A stretch of 38,741 nucleotides of DNA from Stenotrophomonas sp. SAU14A_NAIMI4_5 (GCF_003086795.1 NZ_CP026003.1:3562780-3601520), one strand, 5' to 3'. Counted from the stretch's first letter, positions 8,606 through 16,374 are shown. A program made the numbers and translations. The notes: generated from the letters alone by a model not told the origin.

Positions 8606-9169
8606 TTACCTGCCCCGCGTGCGTACCACGTGCTGGCCCTTCACGATCTCGAAGGTGAAGGCGTACTGCAGGGTGACCGCCACCGGTTCAATGCTGTCGG
8701 CGCCCTGGCAGTCGCTGCGGTCCTTGGGCTCTTTCCCGGGCGCGAAACGGCAGACCGCCGCTGACGAGTACTTCCACTGCGCGACCGCGTCCCGTGCGGC
8801 CTGCAGCAGCGGTCCGTTCTCCGCCACTGTCCCTGCGCTGCATTCACTGCGGTCGGTCAACGGCTGGCTGCGTTCAACCCGCCCCTGCGCGTCGACCACC
8901 ACCTGCAGGCAGACCGTGGTGGGTGGCAGCGAGGTGCGTGGATCGCTCGCGCCGACCACCGGGTCCGGCGCCGCGTACAGCTGCGGCATCCGGTAACCCT
9001 CGCTGGCGGCCAGCGCATACGGCTGGATCTGCCCAGCACCACCGCCGGCATCGGGCTGCAGGCGCTGGTGGCCGACGTTCTCGCTGCGGGTGTCGACCGT
9101 GGTCACGCGCTCCTGGGTGGCGCAGCCGGCCAGCAGCACCGCGGCGATGCACAGCGGTGCGCTCTTCAT
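8606..9169 (-). CDS. Lipoprotein with a TonB-C-like domain
   Basis: This 187-residue predicted lipoprotein has the signal MKSAPLCIAAVLLAGC, with the lipobox cysteine at 16. After a polar linker, the region VCLQVVVDAQGRVERSQPLTD plus AVAQWKYSSAAVCRF and VTLQYAFTFEI resembles the strand-helix-strand fold of TonB C-terminal domains (DxxGxV, then WxY/F-P-A-type sequence). Three or more cysteines in the mature part could form disulfides. The ATG at 9169 starts the lipoprotein signal, whereas a longer frame from 9289 would run into the neighbouring gene. It begins 8 bases after the stop of the M56/TonB gene, which itself ends in a TonB-C domain, so the operon encodes two such modules. Function unknown; a sensor or partner of the M56 protein is plausible. 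Confidence 0.8.
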   Translation of the reverse strand: MKSAPLCIAAVLLAGCATQERVTTVDTRSENVGHQRLQPDAGGGAGQIQPYALAASEGYRMPQLYAAPDPVVGASDPRTSLPPTTVCLQVVVDAQGRVERSQPLTDRSECSAGTVAENGPLLQAARDAVAQWKYSSAAVCRFAPGKEPKDRSDCQGADSIEPVAVTLQYAFTFEIVKGQHVVRTRGR

Positions 9170-9177
9170 CGCTGCCT

Positions 9178-10443
9178 TCACTGCGTCTGGCCGCCGGCAG
9201 CCTCGGTGTTGTCCATGGCGTAGGTGATCGGGATGCGCAGCTTGCCGGCCACCGCCTTGCCATTCTTCATCGCCGGCGTATAGGTCCATTTGCGCGCCGC
9301 TGCGATCGAGGCGGCTTCAAACACGCCGGGATTGGTCGCACTTTCCACCTGCACGTCAGTGACGTTGCCTTTGGCATCGACGGCCACGATCAGGTTCACC
9401 ACACCGATCAGGCCCTTCTCGAACGCCTCGGACGGATAGGCGGGCGGTGACATCTTCTGTGCCTGGACCGGGCTGTCCAGGCCGGCCTTGGCGGCATCCG
9501 CTGCGGCGTGCTGGAACGGCTCGGCGCTGACCGACGGCGTGCCCGTCACCGCGCCCTGGCTGGCCCAGGCCAACGCAGCAACACCCATGCACAACCCCAC
9601 CAGCAACACCTGGCCGGACACCTTCGGCAATGCCTTCCGCTGCGACTGCTTCAACATGGCGATACGCTCCTTCAACACGGGTTGGCTGCGCCAATGACAG
9701 GCCATCGGTGCAACCGGGTGGACCAGCTGCGCCTTCAACAGCGTGCTGGCATAAAGACGGCGCTGCGTCGGCTGCGCGGCAACGGTGCGCGCATCGCAGG
9801 CCAGTTCCTGGTCGCGCAGGAAGCGGCGCGCAGCCCAGGGCAACAACGGGTGGAACCAGAACACGGAACGTGCCAGCAGCAGGGCGCCATTGGCCCAGTG
9901 GTCGCCATTGCGGCGGTGGCTGCGTTCGTGGCGCAGGATCAGCGCCTGTTCGTCGGCATCAAACTGCTGGTCGAAGTGCGGGCCGACCACGATGCGCGGC
10001 TGCCACAGGCCGACCAGCGCGGGCAGGCCGGGGTCAGCGCTGGCCTGCCAGCTGCCATCGCCGCGTGCCTGCAGCGTGCCCAGGCCGCGCTCGAAGCGGC
10101 GTTGTGCGCGCAGTTCGCGCGTCAGGTGCAGGCCCGCGCCCAGCCCCCAGGCCAGGGCCAGCAGCCACGGCCACATCGGCAGCTGCGCGGCGGCGCCCTC
10201 GACCGCGCCGGGCACCACCTTCAGCGGCAGCGTCGGCACATGCTGCAGCACCGGCAACGCCCGCAATGCCGGCAGGGGCAGCAGCAGGGCCGCCAGCAGC
10301 AGCGGCAGCAGCCACCAGCTGCGGTAGGCCAGCTCTGCGCCGCCCAGCTTCACCAGCAGTGGCCGCGCGGCCGCCAGCAGCAGCACGCCCAGCGCCAGCC
10401 ACAGGCTGGCCTGCCACAGTCCATCGAGCAGCTCATTCATCAT
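9178..10443 (-). CDS. M56 (BlaR1/MecR1-type) membrane metallopeptidase fused to a TonB C-terminal domain
   Basis: This 421-residue inner-membrane protein has N-terminal hydrophobic segments (about 10-30, 42-62, 90-108). They surround a cytoplasmic gluzincin domain with the zinc motif HERSH (HExxH, in ILRHERSHRRNGDHW, about residue 187) and the third-ligand region RDQELACDA. A further helix follows near 275-295, and then a periplasmic TonB-C domain (PPAYPSEAFEKG ... ARKWTYTPAMKNGKAV). Classical BlaR1 carries a penicillin-binding sensor at this position; here it is absent. In the BlaR1 paradigm, signal perception activates the peptidase and leads to repressor cleavage, so this protein probably inactivates the adjacent BlaI-type repressor, but the signal is unknown. 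The start overlaps the repressor stop by about 11 bases, indicating coupled translation. A second ATG three bases on is equally possible. Confidence 0.88.
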   Translation of the reverse strand: MMNELLDGLWQASLWLALGVLLLAAARPLLVKLGGAELAYRSWWLLPLLLAALLLPLPALRALPVLQHVPTLPLKVVPGAVEGAAAQLPMWPWLLALAWGLGAGLHLTRELRAQRRFERGLGTLQARGDGSWQASADPGLPALVGLWQPRIVVGPHFDQQFDADEQALILRHERSHRRNGDHWANGALLLARSVFWFHPLLPWAARRFLRDQELACDARTVAAQPTQRRLYASTLLKAQLVHPVAPMACHWRSQPVLKERIAMLKQSQRKALPKVSGQVLLVGLCMGVAALAWASQGAVTGTPSVSAEPFQHAAADAAKAGLDSPVQAQKMSPPAYPSEAFEKGLIGVVNLIVAVDAKGNVTDVQVESATNPGVFEAASIAAARKWTYTPAMKNGKAVAGKLRIPITYAMDNTEAAGGQTQ

Positions 10444-10798
10444 CCATCTCCTGGATCAGCTTCTTCAGTTCGGCAATGTCCTGCGCACTCAGCTGGCCGC
10501 GCTCGCTGAAATGCGCCACCAGCGGCGCCACCCGGCCATCGAACACGCGGCCGATGAAATCCTGGCTCTGCGTTTCCACCCAGGCCTGGCGCTGCAGCAG
10601 CGGCTGGTACAAGTAGCGGCGGCCATCGCGCTCGGCGGCGATCGCGCCCTTGGTCAGCAGGCGGTTGAGCAGGGTCTTGATGGTCGGCTCGGCCCATTCG
10701 CGGTGGGCCAGTGCGGCCACCACGTCATCGGCGCTGCGCGGCGCCTGCTGCCAGAGCACCTCCATCACGACGGCTTCTGCTTCGCTGATCGGGGTCAT
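10433..10798 (-). CDS. blaI: BlaI/MecI/CopY-family transcriptional repressor
   Basis: This 121-residue winged-helix repressor begins MTPISEAEAVVMEVLWQQAP, the standard start of the family (ISEAE.xVMxxLW). It has the recognition-helix region TIKTLLNRLLTKGAIAAERDGRRYLY (about 35-60) and a C-terminal dimerisation helix bundle. It is first in an operon with an M56 peptidase and a lipoprotein. The upstream region holds three GTAATCG/CGATTAC half-sites overlapping a likely -35 TTGACA, so autorepression is expected. Repressor release by proteolysis through the M56 partner is inferred from the BlaI/BlaR1 paradigm. I see no beta-lactamase gene in the window, so the name describes the family and not a proven resistance role. 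Confidence 0.92.
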   Translation of the reverse strand: MTPISEAEAVVMEVLWQQAPRSADDVVAALAHREWAEPTIKTLLNRLLTKGAIAAERDGRRYLYQPLLQRQAWVETQSQDFIGRVFDGRVAPLVAHFSERGQLSAQDIAELKKLIQEMDDE

Positions 10799-10809
10799 GG
10801 TTTACATCC

Positions 10810-10853
10810 GTAATCGACAGCCCGATTACGCGCGTAATCGAATCCGATGTCAA
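10810..10853 (-). promoter_or_regulatory. BlaI-type operator with overlapping promoter
   Basis: Three half-sites lie in a row: GTAATCG (10810-10816), CGATTAC (10823-10829) and GTAATCG (10834-10840). The first two form an inverted repeat with 6 bases between them. The last two form the perfect 18-bp palindrome CGATTACGCGCGTAATCG. On the minus strand, TTGACA (10848-10853) is a consensus -35, and the -10 region falls inside the palindrome, so a bound repressor would block polymerase. The site lies 12 bases upstream of the repressor ATG. It could also affect the divergent flavin reductase gene at 10916. Confidence 0.75.
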
Positions 10854-10915
10854 GCCCTCGACCGCAGGTTCATCCGGCCTGCCCCAGCATCGGCCCTTCT
10901 GCCCCGGGAGCCTGC

Positions 10916-11473
10916 ATGAAGCCGCTGCGCAAACTCGACTTTCCGGTCGAACAGGCCCGCCGCTTTCTCGAGCCCGGCCCGATCGTGCTGGTCAGCACCG
11001 CCGCGGGTGGCCAGCGCAACCTGATGACGCTGGGCTGGCACATGGTGATGGGCTTCTCGCCCTCGCTGCTGGCCACCTACATCTGGAACGAGAACCACAG
11101 CTTCGCGCTGGCCCGCGACAGCCGGCAGTGCGTGATCAACGTGCCGGGCGTGGAGCTGCTGGATACCGTGGTGGACATCGGCAACTGCAGCGGCCGCGAC
11201 GTGGACAAGTTCGCGCGATTCGGCTTGGATGCGGTGCCCGCCCGCGACGTGGCCGCGCCGCTGGTCGGCCAGTGCCATTCCAGCTTCGAATGCCGGCTGC
11301 ACGACGACAGCCAGGTCAAGGCCAGCAATCTCTTCATCTGGGAAATCGTCCGCGCCCACGTCGCGCCGCGGCCGAAACTGCCCCGTACCTTCCACTACCG
11401 CGGCGATGGCCAGTTCATGGTGGCGGGCGCGGAAATCTCGCGTCGACGGCGGTTCAAGCCCGACATGCTGTAA
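10916..11473 (+). CDS. Flavin reductase-like, FMN-binding split-barrel protein
   Basis: This 185-residue cytoplasmic protein has the split-barrel flavin-binding fold used by flavin reductases and related FMN proteins. Family features are the N-terminal PIVLVSTAAGGQRNLMTLGWHMVMGFSP (beta strands that contact the flavin phosphate), the block SFALARDSRQCVINVP (residues about 63-78) and the region CHSSFECRLHD. The start at 10916 follows GGGAG with 5 bases of spacing, whereas an upstream in-frame ATG at 10847 would overlap the BlaI operator region. The gene is divergent from blaI and followed 34 bases later by an acetyl-CoA hydrolase/transferase family gene. No reductase partner or oxygenase is adjacent, so the substrate is not indicated. 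Confidence 0.87.
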   Translation: MKPLRKLDFPVEQARRFLEPGPIVLVSTAAGGQRNLMTLGWHMVMGFSPSLLATYIWNENHSFALARDSRQCVINVPGVELLDTVVDIGNCSGRDVDKFARFGLDAVPARDVAAPLVGQCHSSFECRLHDDSQVKASNLFIWEIVRAHVAPRPKLPRTFHYRGDGQFMVAGAEISRRRRFKPDML

Positions 11474-11507
11474 TGCCAGCACTCCCCCTGCCGCAGGACC
11501 GCCACGC

Positions 11508-13460
11508 ATGACCGAACACCTGACCGACCTGGACGCCGCCGTTGACTGGCTGTTCGCGCGCGTGGAAGGGCCGCTGCGGGTGGGCGCTCCGCTGGCACTG
11601 GGCAAGCCGCACCGGCTGCTCAATGCGCTGTATTCGCGGGTGGAGGGGGATCCGTCGCGGCCGCTGCAGCTGTACACCGCGCTGTCGCTGAACCCGCCGC
11701 AGGCGCGCGGCGATGGCCTGGAAGCGCGCTTCATGGCGCCGTTCGTGCAGCGCCATTTCGGCGAGGATTTCCCGCGCCTGGCCTACGCCGATGCCATCGC
11801 CCGCGATGCGCTGCCGCCGCATGTGGAGGTGGAGGAGTTCTACATGCAGTCCGGCGCGCTGCTCGGCTCGCGGCAGGCACAATCCAGCTATACCAGCCTG
11901 AATTACACCCATGCCGCTGACGCCGTGGCACAGCGCGCACCGCAGGTGATCGTGCAGAAAGTGGCGATGCGCCCGGACGACCGCCGGCTCTCGCTGTCGT
12001 GCAACAACGACATTACCCAGGACACCCTGGATGCGATGGCGGCGCGAGGCCTGCCGCGCCCGCTGCTGGTGGCCGAGATCGACCCGCTGCTGCCTTACCT
12101 GGGCGGCACAGCCACGGTCGATGTGTCCTTCTTCGATCTGGTGATCACCCCGCCACCGCCCTACCCGGCACTGTTCGGCCTGCCGCGGCAGCCGGTGGCT
12201 GATGCGGACTACGCCATCGGCCTGTACGCCAGCGCCCTGGTGCGCGACGGCGGCACGCTGCAGATCGGCATCGGTACGCTCGCCGATGCGCTCAGCCATG
12301 CGCTGGTGCTGCGCCATACCGACAACGCGCGCTACCGCCGCGTGTTGAATGCCCTGGACCCGCAACTGGCCAGCCATCCGCTGGTGGAGGAAATCGGCGG
12401 CCTCGATCCGTTCGAGGTCGGCCTGTACGGTTGCAGCGAAATGCTCAACGAAGGCTTCCGCCGGCTGGTGCAGACCGGCGTCATCCGGCGCAAGGTGCAC
12501 GATGATCTGGCGCTGATGCAGCGCATCGAGAACGGCAGCACGCTGTCCATCGACCATGCCACCTTGGAAGCCGAAGGCGAGTACCTGCACGGTGCGTTCT
12601 ACCTGGGTTCGCCCGAGTTCTACGAATGGCTTCGTACCCTGCCCGACGACGAGCGCAGCGCGATCGGCATGCGCCGCATCAGCGAGATCAACCAGCTGTA
12701 TGGCGGCAATGAAACGCTGGAACGCCTGCAGCGCCGCCATGCGCGCTTCTTCAATTCCTGCATGATGGCCACCGCGCTCGGGGCAGCGGTGTCCGATGCG
12801 CTGGATGACGGCCGCGTGGTGTCCGGCGTGGGCGGGCAGTACAACTTCGTGGCGATGGCGCATGCGCTGCCCGAAGCACGCAGCGTGCTGATGTTCCGCG
12901 CCGCGCGCGACGACAAGGGCCAGCGTGCCTCGAACGTGCGCTGGAACTACGGGCACACCACCATTCCGCGCCACCTGCGTGACATCTACCTCAACGAGTA
13001 CGGCATTGCCGACCTGCGCGCGTTGACCGACGACGACTGCGTGCAGGCGATGACCGCGATCACCGAGGCACCGTTCCAGGCGGGCCTGCTGCAGCAGGCC
13101 TATGCATCGCGCAAGCTGCGCACCGGGCGGCACCCCGAACCGCAGCGCGAACAGCGCAACACACCGCAGGCGCTGGCGGCGGCGCTGGCACCGTTCCGTG
13201 CCGATGGCACCCTGCCCGACTATCCGCTGGGCAGCGATTTCAACGAGATCGAGCAGGTGCTGGTGAAGGCACTGGGCTGGCTGAAATCAAACACGCAGAC
13301 GCGCGGCGAAAAGCTGCGCACGCTGTGGGCCGCACTGCGCCAGCCCGCCGGCGATGGCGACGCGGTGTACCTGCAGCGCATGGGCCTGCAGGCACCGAAG
13401 GATCTCGGCGAGCGCATCAACGCACGCCTGCTGCGCCTGGCCCTCGCCCGCACCGCATGA
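11508..13460 (+). CDS. Acetyl-CoA hydrolase/transferase family protein
   Basis: This 650-residue member of the acetyl-CoA hydrolase/CoA-transferase superfamily has the C-terminal AcetylCoA_hyd_C domain. Members transfer or hydrolyse CoA thioesters through a glutamyl-CoA intermediate. The likely catalytic Glu is in YGCSEMLNEGF (about residue 311), in the position of HTEM in better known enzymes. The glycine-rich stretch VVSGVGGQYNFVAMAHAL (about 438-455) and the NVRWNYGHTTIPRH region are typical of the C-terminal domain. At 650 residues it is longer than the roughly 430-residue 4-hydroxybutyrate CoA-transferases, with extra N- and C-terminal segments of unknown role. The ATG at 11508 has a modest upstream purine stretch (CAGGACC). 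It may be cotranscribed with the flavin reductase-like gene. The substrate cannot be assigned. Confidence 0.87.
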   Translation: MTEHLTDLDAAVDWLFARVEGPLRVGAPLALGKPHRLLNALYSRVEGDPSRPLQLYTALSLNPPQARGDGLEARFMAPFVQRHFGEDFPRLAYADAIARDALPPHVEVEEFYMQSGALLGSRQAQSSYTSLNYTHAADAVAQRAPQVIVQKVAMRPDDRRLSLSCNNDITQDTLDAMAARGLPRPLLVAEIDPLLPYLGGTATVDVSFFDLVITPPPPYPALFGLPRQPVADADYAIGLYASALVRDGGTLQIGIGTLADALSHALVLRHTDNARYRRVLNALDPQLASHPLVEEIGGLDPFEVGLYGCSEMLNEGFRRLVQTGVIRRKVHDDLALMQRIENGSTLSIDHATLEAEGEYLHGAFYLGSPEFYEWLRTLPDDERSAIGMRRISEINQLYGGNETLERLQRRHARFFNSCMMATALGAAVSDALDDGRVVSGVGGQYNFVAMAHALPEARSVLMFRAARDDKGQRASNVRWNYGHTTIPRHLRDIYLNEYGIADLRALTDDDCVQAMTAITEAPFQAGLLQQAYASRKLRTGRHPEPQREQRNTPQALAAALAPFRADGTLPDYPLGSDFNEIEQVLVKALGWLKSNTQTRGEKLRTLWAALRQPAGDGDAVYLQRMGLQAPKDLGERINARLLRLALARTA

Positions 13461-13466
13461 GCAAAG

Positions 13467-13489
13467 GTAGCGCCGGGCCATGCCCGGCG
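13467..13489 (+). repeat. GTAG-ended hairpin (SMAG-type)
   Basis: GTAG (13467-13470) is followed by a perfect 8-bp stem, CGCCGGGC-CAT-GCCCGGCG. It begins 6 bases after the acetyl-CoA hydrolase stop and lies before the NADAR gene. Confidence 0.83.
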
Positions 13490-13522
13490 AATGCCGTTAT
13501 CAGTGCGCCGTTGCTCACGCTG

Positions 13523-13534
13523 TATCCTGTGGCG
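13523..13534 (+). promoter_or_regulatory. Candidate -10 element giving a leaderless NADAR mRNA
   Basis: TATCCT (13523-13528) ends 6 bases before the ATG at 13535, with no Shine-Dalgarno sequence between. This is the same geometry as seen before the S1/P1 nuclease. No good -35 hexamer is visible. Confidence 0.4.
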
Positions 13535-14083
13535 ATGAAAGACGATTCCCGTTTCCTGCATGACCTGCAGCAGCGCCAGGCTGCAGGTGAAGACCTGCGT
13601 TACCTCTGCTTCTGGGGCCACCAACCGCCGCGCAGCGGCGTGTCCGCCTCGTGCTTCAGCCAGTGGTATGACGCCGGCTTCGACATCGATGGCGTGCACT
13701 ACCGCACCGCCGAGCACTACATGATGGCCGGCAAGGCGCGCCTGTTCGGTGCCACCGACCTGCTCGAGAAAATCATCGCCAGCGCCACGCCGGACAAGGC
13801 CAAGGCGCTCGGCCGCAAGATCGAAGGCTTCGACGAAGCACGCTGGACGCAGGCCCGCTACGACCTGGTCGTGGAAGGCAACAAAGCCAAATTCGCGCAG
13901 AACCCGGAACTGGGCGCGTTCCTGCGCTCGACCCAAGGCTGGGTGCTGGTCGAAGCCAGCCCGGTGGATTTCATCTGGGGCATCGGCCTGGCCAAGGACC
14001 ACGCCGACGCGCACAACCCGGCACAGTGGCGTGGGCTGAACCTGCTGGGGTTCGCGCTGATGGACGTGCGCGCGGCGATATAA
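13535..14083 (+). CDS. NADAR family protein (YbiA-like N-glycosidase)
   Basis: This 182-residue protein is of the NADAR superfamily, whose members cleave N-glycosidic bonds in ADP-ribose-type or riboflavin-pathway intermediates. Hallmarks are visible: LCFWGH near residue 23 (the FxF/W aromatic entry), YRTAEHYMMAGKARLF near 56-71 (helix with the conserved Glu), GRKIEGFDEARW, GNKAKFAQNPEL near 113-124, and DFIWGIGLAKDHADAHNP near 144-161 with the conserved Asp-x-x-Trp-Gly. The start at 13535 gives a normal family terminus and removes a 70-residue antisense-like extension. The gene stands alone between a SMAG hairpin and a long palindrome, convergent with transketolase. No ADP-ribosyltransferase toxin is adjacent, so a housekeeping damage-repair role is as likely as defence. 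Confidence 0.92.
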   Translation: MKDDSRFLHDLQQRQAAGEDLRYLCFWGHQPPRSGVSASCFSQWYDAGFDIDGVHYRTAEHYMMAGKARLFGATDLLEKIIASATPDKAKALGRKIEGFDEARWTQARYDLVVEGNKAKFAQNPELGAFLRSTQGWVLVEASPVDFIWGIGLAKDHADAHNPAQWRGLNLLGFALMDVRAAI

Positions 14084-14148
14084 AAAAGGGGACGGAGGGG
14101 ATTAAGTCGTTTGTGCACAAACGACTTAATCCCCTCCGTCCCCTTTTT
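14083..14148. terminator. 66-bp perfect palindrome, bidirectional terminator candidate
   Basis: The sequence is an uninterrupted perfect palindrome centred between 14115 and 14116 (core TTTGTGCACAAA). The arms read AAAAAGGGGACGGAGGGGAT outward to inward. Each strand therefore forms a hairpin followed by a T run, which suits both the NADAR gene (its last stop base is the first palindrome base) and the convergent transketolase gene. It is far longer and more perfect than a typical terminator. Confidence 0.85.
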
Positions 14149-14157
14149 GAAAACGAG

Positions 14158-14181
14158 AAAGGCCGGCTTGCGCCGGCCTTT
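14158..14181 (-). terminator. Rho-independent terminator of tkt
   Basis: AAAGGCCGGC / GCCGGCCTTT with a 4-base loop lies 24 bases beyond the transketolase stop. On the minus strand the stem ends in a CTTT-rich tail. Confidence 0.75.
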
Positions 14182-14205
14182 CCCTTTCCTGCTTCGCGGG
14201 GCTGC

Positions 14206-16203
14206 TTACAGCGCCTTGGCGGCTGCCACCACGTGGTCGGTGGTGATGCCGAAGTGCTTGAACAGCTTGTCCGCCGGGGCCGAGGCACCGAAGGTGTCGA
14301 TACCGATCACCGCGCCGTCCAGGCCGACGAACTGGCGCCAGAAACCGGTGACGCCGGCTTCGATCGCCACGCGCTTGCGCACGGCGTTGGGCAGCACCGA
14401 TTCACGGTAGGCCGCATCCTGGCGCAGGAACACGTCGGTGGACGGGATGGAGACCACGCGGGTCTTCAGGCCGGCGGCGTCCAGCTGGGCCTTGGCTTCG
14501 GTGGCCAGCGAGACTTCCGAACCGGTGGCGATCAGGATCACGTCCGGGGTACCGGCGGCATCGGCCAGCACGTAGCCACCGCGCTCGATCTGCGCGATCT
14601 GCTCGGCGCTGCGCGGCTGGTGCGGCAGGTTCTGGCGGCTGAACACCAGGCAGCTCGGGCCGTCCTGGCGGGTGATCGCGGCCTTCCAGCTCACGGCCGA
14701 CTCGACGGCATCGCACGGGCGCCACACGTCGTTGTTCGGGATGTAGCGCAGCGAGGCCAGGTGCTCCACCGGCTGGTGGGTCGGGCCGTCTTCGCCCAGG
14801 CCGATCGAGTCGTGGGTGTAGACGTGGATGGCGTGGGCCGGGATCAGCGCGCTCATGCGCACGCCGTTGCGGGCGTAATCGCTGAACACCAGGAAGGTGG
14901 CGTCGAACGGAATGAAACCACCGTGCAGGGCCAGGCCGTTGGCAATGGCGGTCATGCCGAACTCGCGCACGCCGTAGTACACGTAGTTGGCGTTGGCGTC
15001 ATCGCTGGCGACCGACTTGCTGCCCTTCCACAGGGTCAGGTTCGAATGCGCCAGGTCAGCCGAACCGCCGACGATTTCCGGCAGCAGCGGCGCGAAGGCT
15101 TCGATGGCCAGCTGCGAGGCCTTGCGCGAAGCGATGGTGGCGCCTTCAGCGGCGACCTTGGCGATGTAGGCATCGGCCTGGGCGACGAAGTCGGCCGGCA
15201 GCTCGCCATGCGAACGACGGGTCAGCTCGGCGGCTTCGGCCGGGAACTGCGCGGCGTACTTGTCGAACTGCTGCTCCCACTCGGCCTGGCGCAGGGTACC
15301 GGTACCGCCGGCACGCCAGCCGGCGTAGATCTCTTCCGGAATCTCGAACGGGCCGTAGTTCCAGTCCAGCGCCTTGCGGGTGGCAGCCAGCTCGTCCTTG
15401 CCCAGCGCGGCGCCGTGGCTCGATTCCTTGCCGGCCTTGTTCGGCGAACCGAAGCCGATCGTGGTGCGGCAGCAGATCAGGGTCGGCTTGTCGCTCTGCG
15501 ACAGCGCGGCCTCGATGCCGGCCTTGATGCTTTCCGGGTCATGGCCGTCGACATCGCGCACCACGTTCCAGCCGTAGGCTTCGAAACGCTCGGGGGTGTT
15601 GTCGGTGAACCAGCCCTCGACGTTGCCGTCGATGGAGATGTGGTTGTTGTCCCAGAAGCAGACCAGCTTGTGCAGGCCCCAGGTGCCGGCCAGCGAAGCG
15701 GCTTCATGCGACACGCCTTCCATCAGGCAGCCATCGCCCATGAACACCCAGGTGCGGTGGTCGACAATTTCCAGCTCCGGGCGGTTGAAGCGCTGTGCCA
15801 GCAGCTTCTCGGCCAGGGCGAAGCCCACGGCGTTGGCGAAACCCTGGCCCAGCGGGCCGGTGGTGGTTTCCACGCCCGGGGTCTCGTGGCGTTCCGGGTG
15901 GCCGGCGGTGTGGCTGCCGAGCTGGCGGAACTGCTTGAGCTGCTCGATCGGCAGGTCGTAGCCGCTCAGGTGCAGCAGCGCGTACTGCAGCATCGAGCCG
16001 TGGCCGTTGGACAGCACGAAGCGGTCACGGTTGAACCACTGCGGGTTGTTCGGGTTGTGCCGGAGATAGTCGTTCCAGAGCACTTCGGCGATATCGGCCA
16101 TGCCCATGGGCATGCCGGGATGGCCGGAATTTGCGGTTTCAACCGCATCAGCGGCAAGGAAGCGGATGGCGTTGGCCAACTGGCGACGGGTAGGCTGCGT
16201 CAT
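14206..16203 (-). CDS. tkt: Transketolase
   Basis: This thiamine-diphosphate enzyme of the non-oxidative pentose phosphate pathway moves two-carbon ketol units between sugar phosphates in the cytoplasm. The 665 residues match the usual bacterial length. The N-terminal PP domain contains the signature around [25 protein letters not shown] and the cofactor/metal motif [13 protein letters not shown] followed by [11 protein letters not shown] (GDG-N). The Pyr domain carries [20 protein letters not shown] near 465-485, with the conserved Glu-Asp and His. The C-terminal domain begins near 540 ([13 protein letters not shown]). The ATG at 16203 gives a standard N-terminus. Terminator structures follow the gene on the left. 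The symporter gene upstream is separated by repeats, so tkt is probably transcribed on its own. Confidence 0.98.
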   Translation of the reverse strand: MTQPTRRQLANAIRFLAADAVETANSGHPGMPMGMADIAEVLWNDYLRHNPNNPQWFNRDRFVLSNGHGSMLQYALLHLSGYDLPIEQLKQFRQLGSHTAGHPERHETPGVETTTGPLGQGFANAVGFALAEKLLAQRFNRPELEIVDHRTWVFMGDGCLMEGVSHEAASLAGTWGLHKLVCFWDNNHISIDGNVEGWFTDNTPERFEAYGWNVVRDVDGHDPESIKAGIEAALSQSDKPTLICCRTTIGFGSPNKAGKESSHGAALGKDELAATRKALDWNYGPFEIPEEIYAGWRAGGTGTLRQAEWEQQFDKYAAQFPAEAAELTRRSHGELPADFVAQADAYIAKVAAEGATIASRKASQLAIEAFAPLLPEIVGGSADLAHSNLTLWKGSKSVASDDANANYVYYGVREFGMTAIANGLALHGGFIPFDATFLVFSDYARNGVRMSALIPAHAIHVYTHDSIGLGEDGPTHQPVEHLASLRYIPNNDVWRPCDAVESAVSWKAAITRQDGPSCLVFSRQNLPHQPRSAEQIAQIERGGYVLADAAGTPDVILIATGSEVSLATEAKAQLDAAGLKTRVVSIPSTDVFLRQDAAYRESVLPNAVRKRVAIEAGVTGFWRQFVGLDGAVIGIDTFGASAPADKLFKHFGITTDHVVAAAKAL

Positions 16204-16299
16204 GGTTCTGTCGGAATCGGGAGGCGGCCGCGAAACTGCGGGCGCGCCATTGTCCCACAGACGCCCGGCAGGGTCAGGTCAACGTTGCCCATAAACGAG

Positions 16300-16343
16300 A
16301 CGGGGTCGGAGCCCTTTCCTTGCGGAGAGGGATCCGACCCCGT
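16300..16343. repeat. 44-bp imperfect palindrome with GGGGTCGGA arms
   Basis: ACGGGGTCGGA (16300-16310) pairs perfectly with TCCGACCCCGT (16333-16343). The inner segments (GCCCTTTCC / GGAGAGGGA) pair partly around a TTGC centre. It lies between the symporter stop and the tkt start, beside a SMAG hairpin. It could terminate the symporter transcript, although no T run follows. Confidence 0.7.
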
Positions 16344-16351
16344 TCAGGCTC

Positions 16352-16374
16352 TGCCGGCCAGCGGCCGGCACTAC
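16352..16374 (-). repeat. GTAG-ended hairpin (SMAG-type)
   Basis: TGCCGGCC-AGC-GGCCGGCA forms a perfect 8-bp stem, and CTAC at 16371-16374 is the GTAG signature on the minus strand. It lies 3 bases from the symporter stop codon. Confidence 0.83.

Noticed and set aside
8606..10798. A beta-lactamase resistance locus controlled by BlaI/BlaR1
   Set aside because: No beta-lactamase gene is nearby and the M56 protein lacks a penicillin-binding sensor. L1/L2 in this species are controlled by AmpR.
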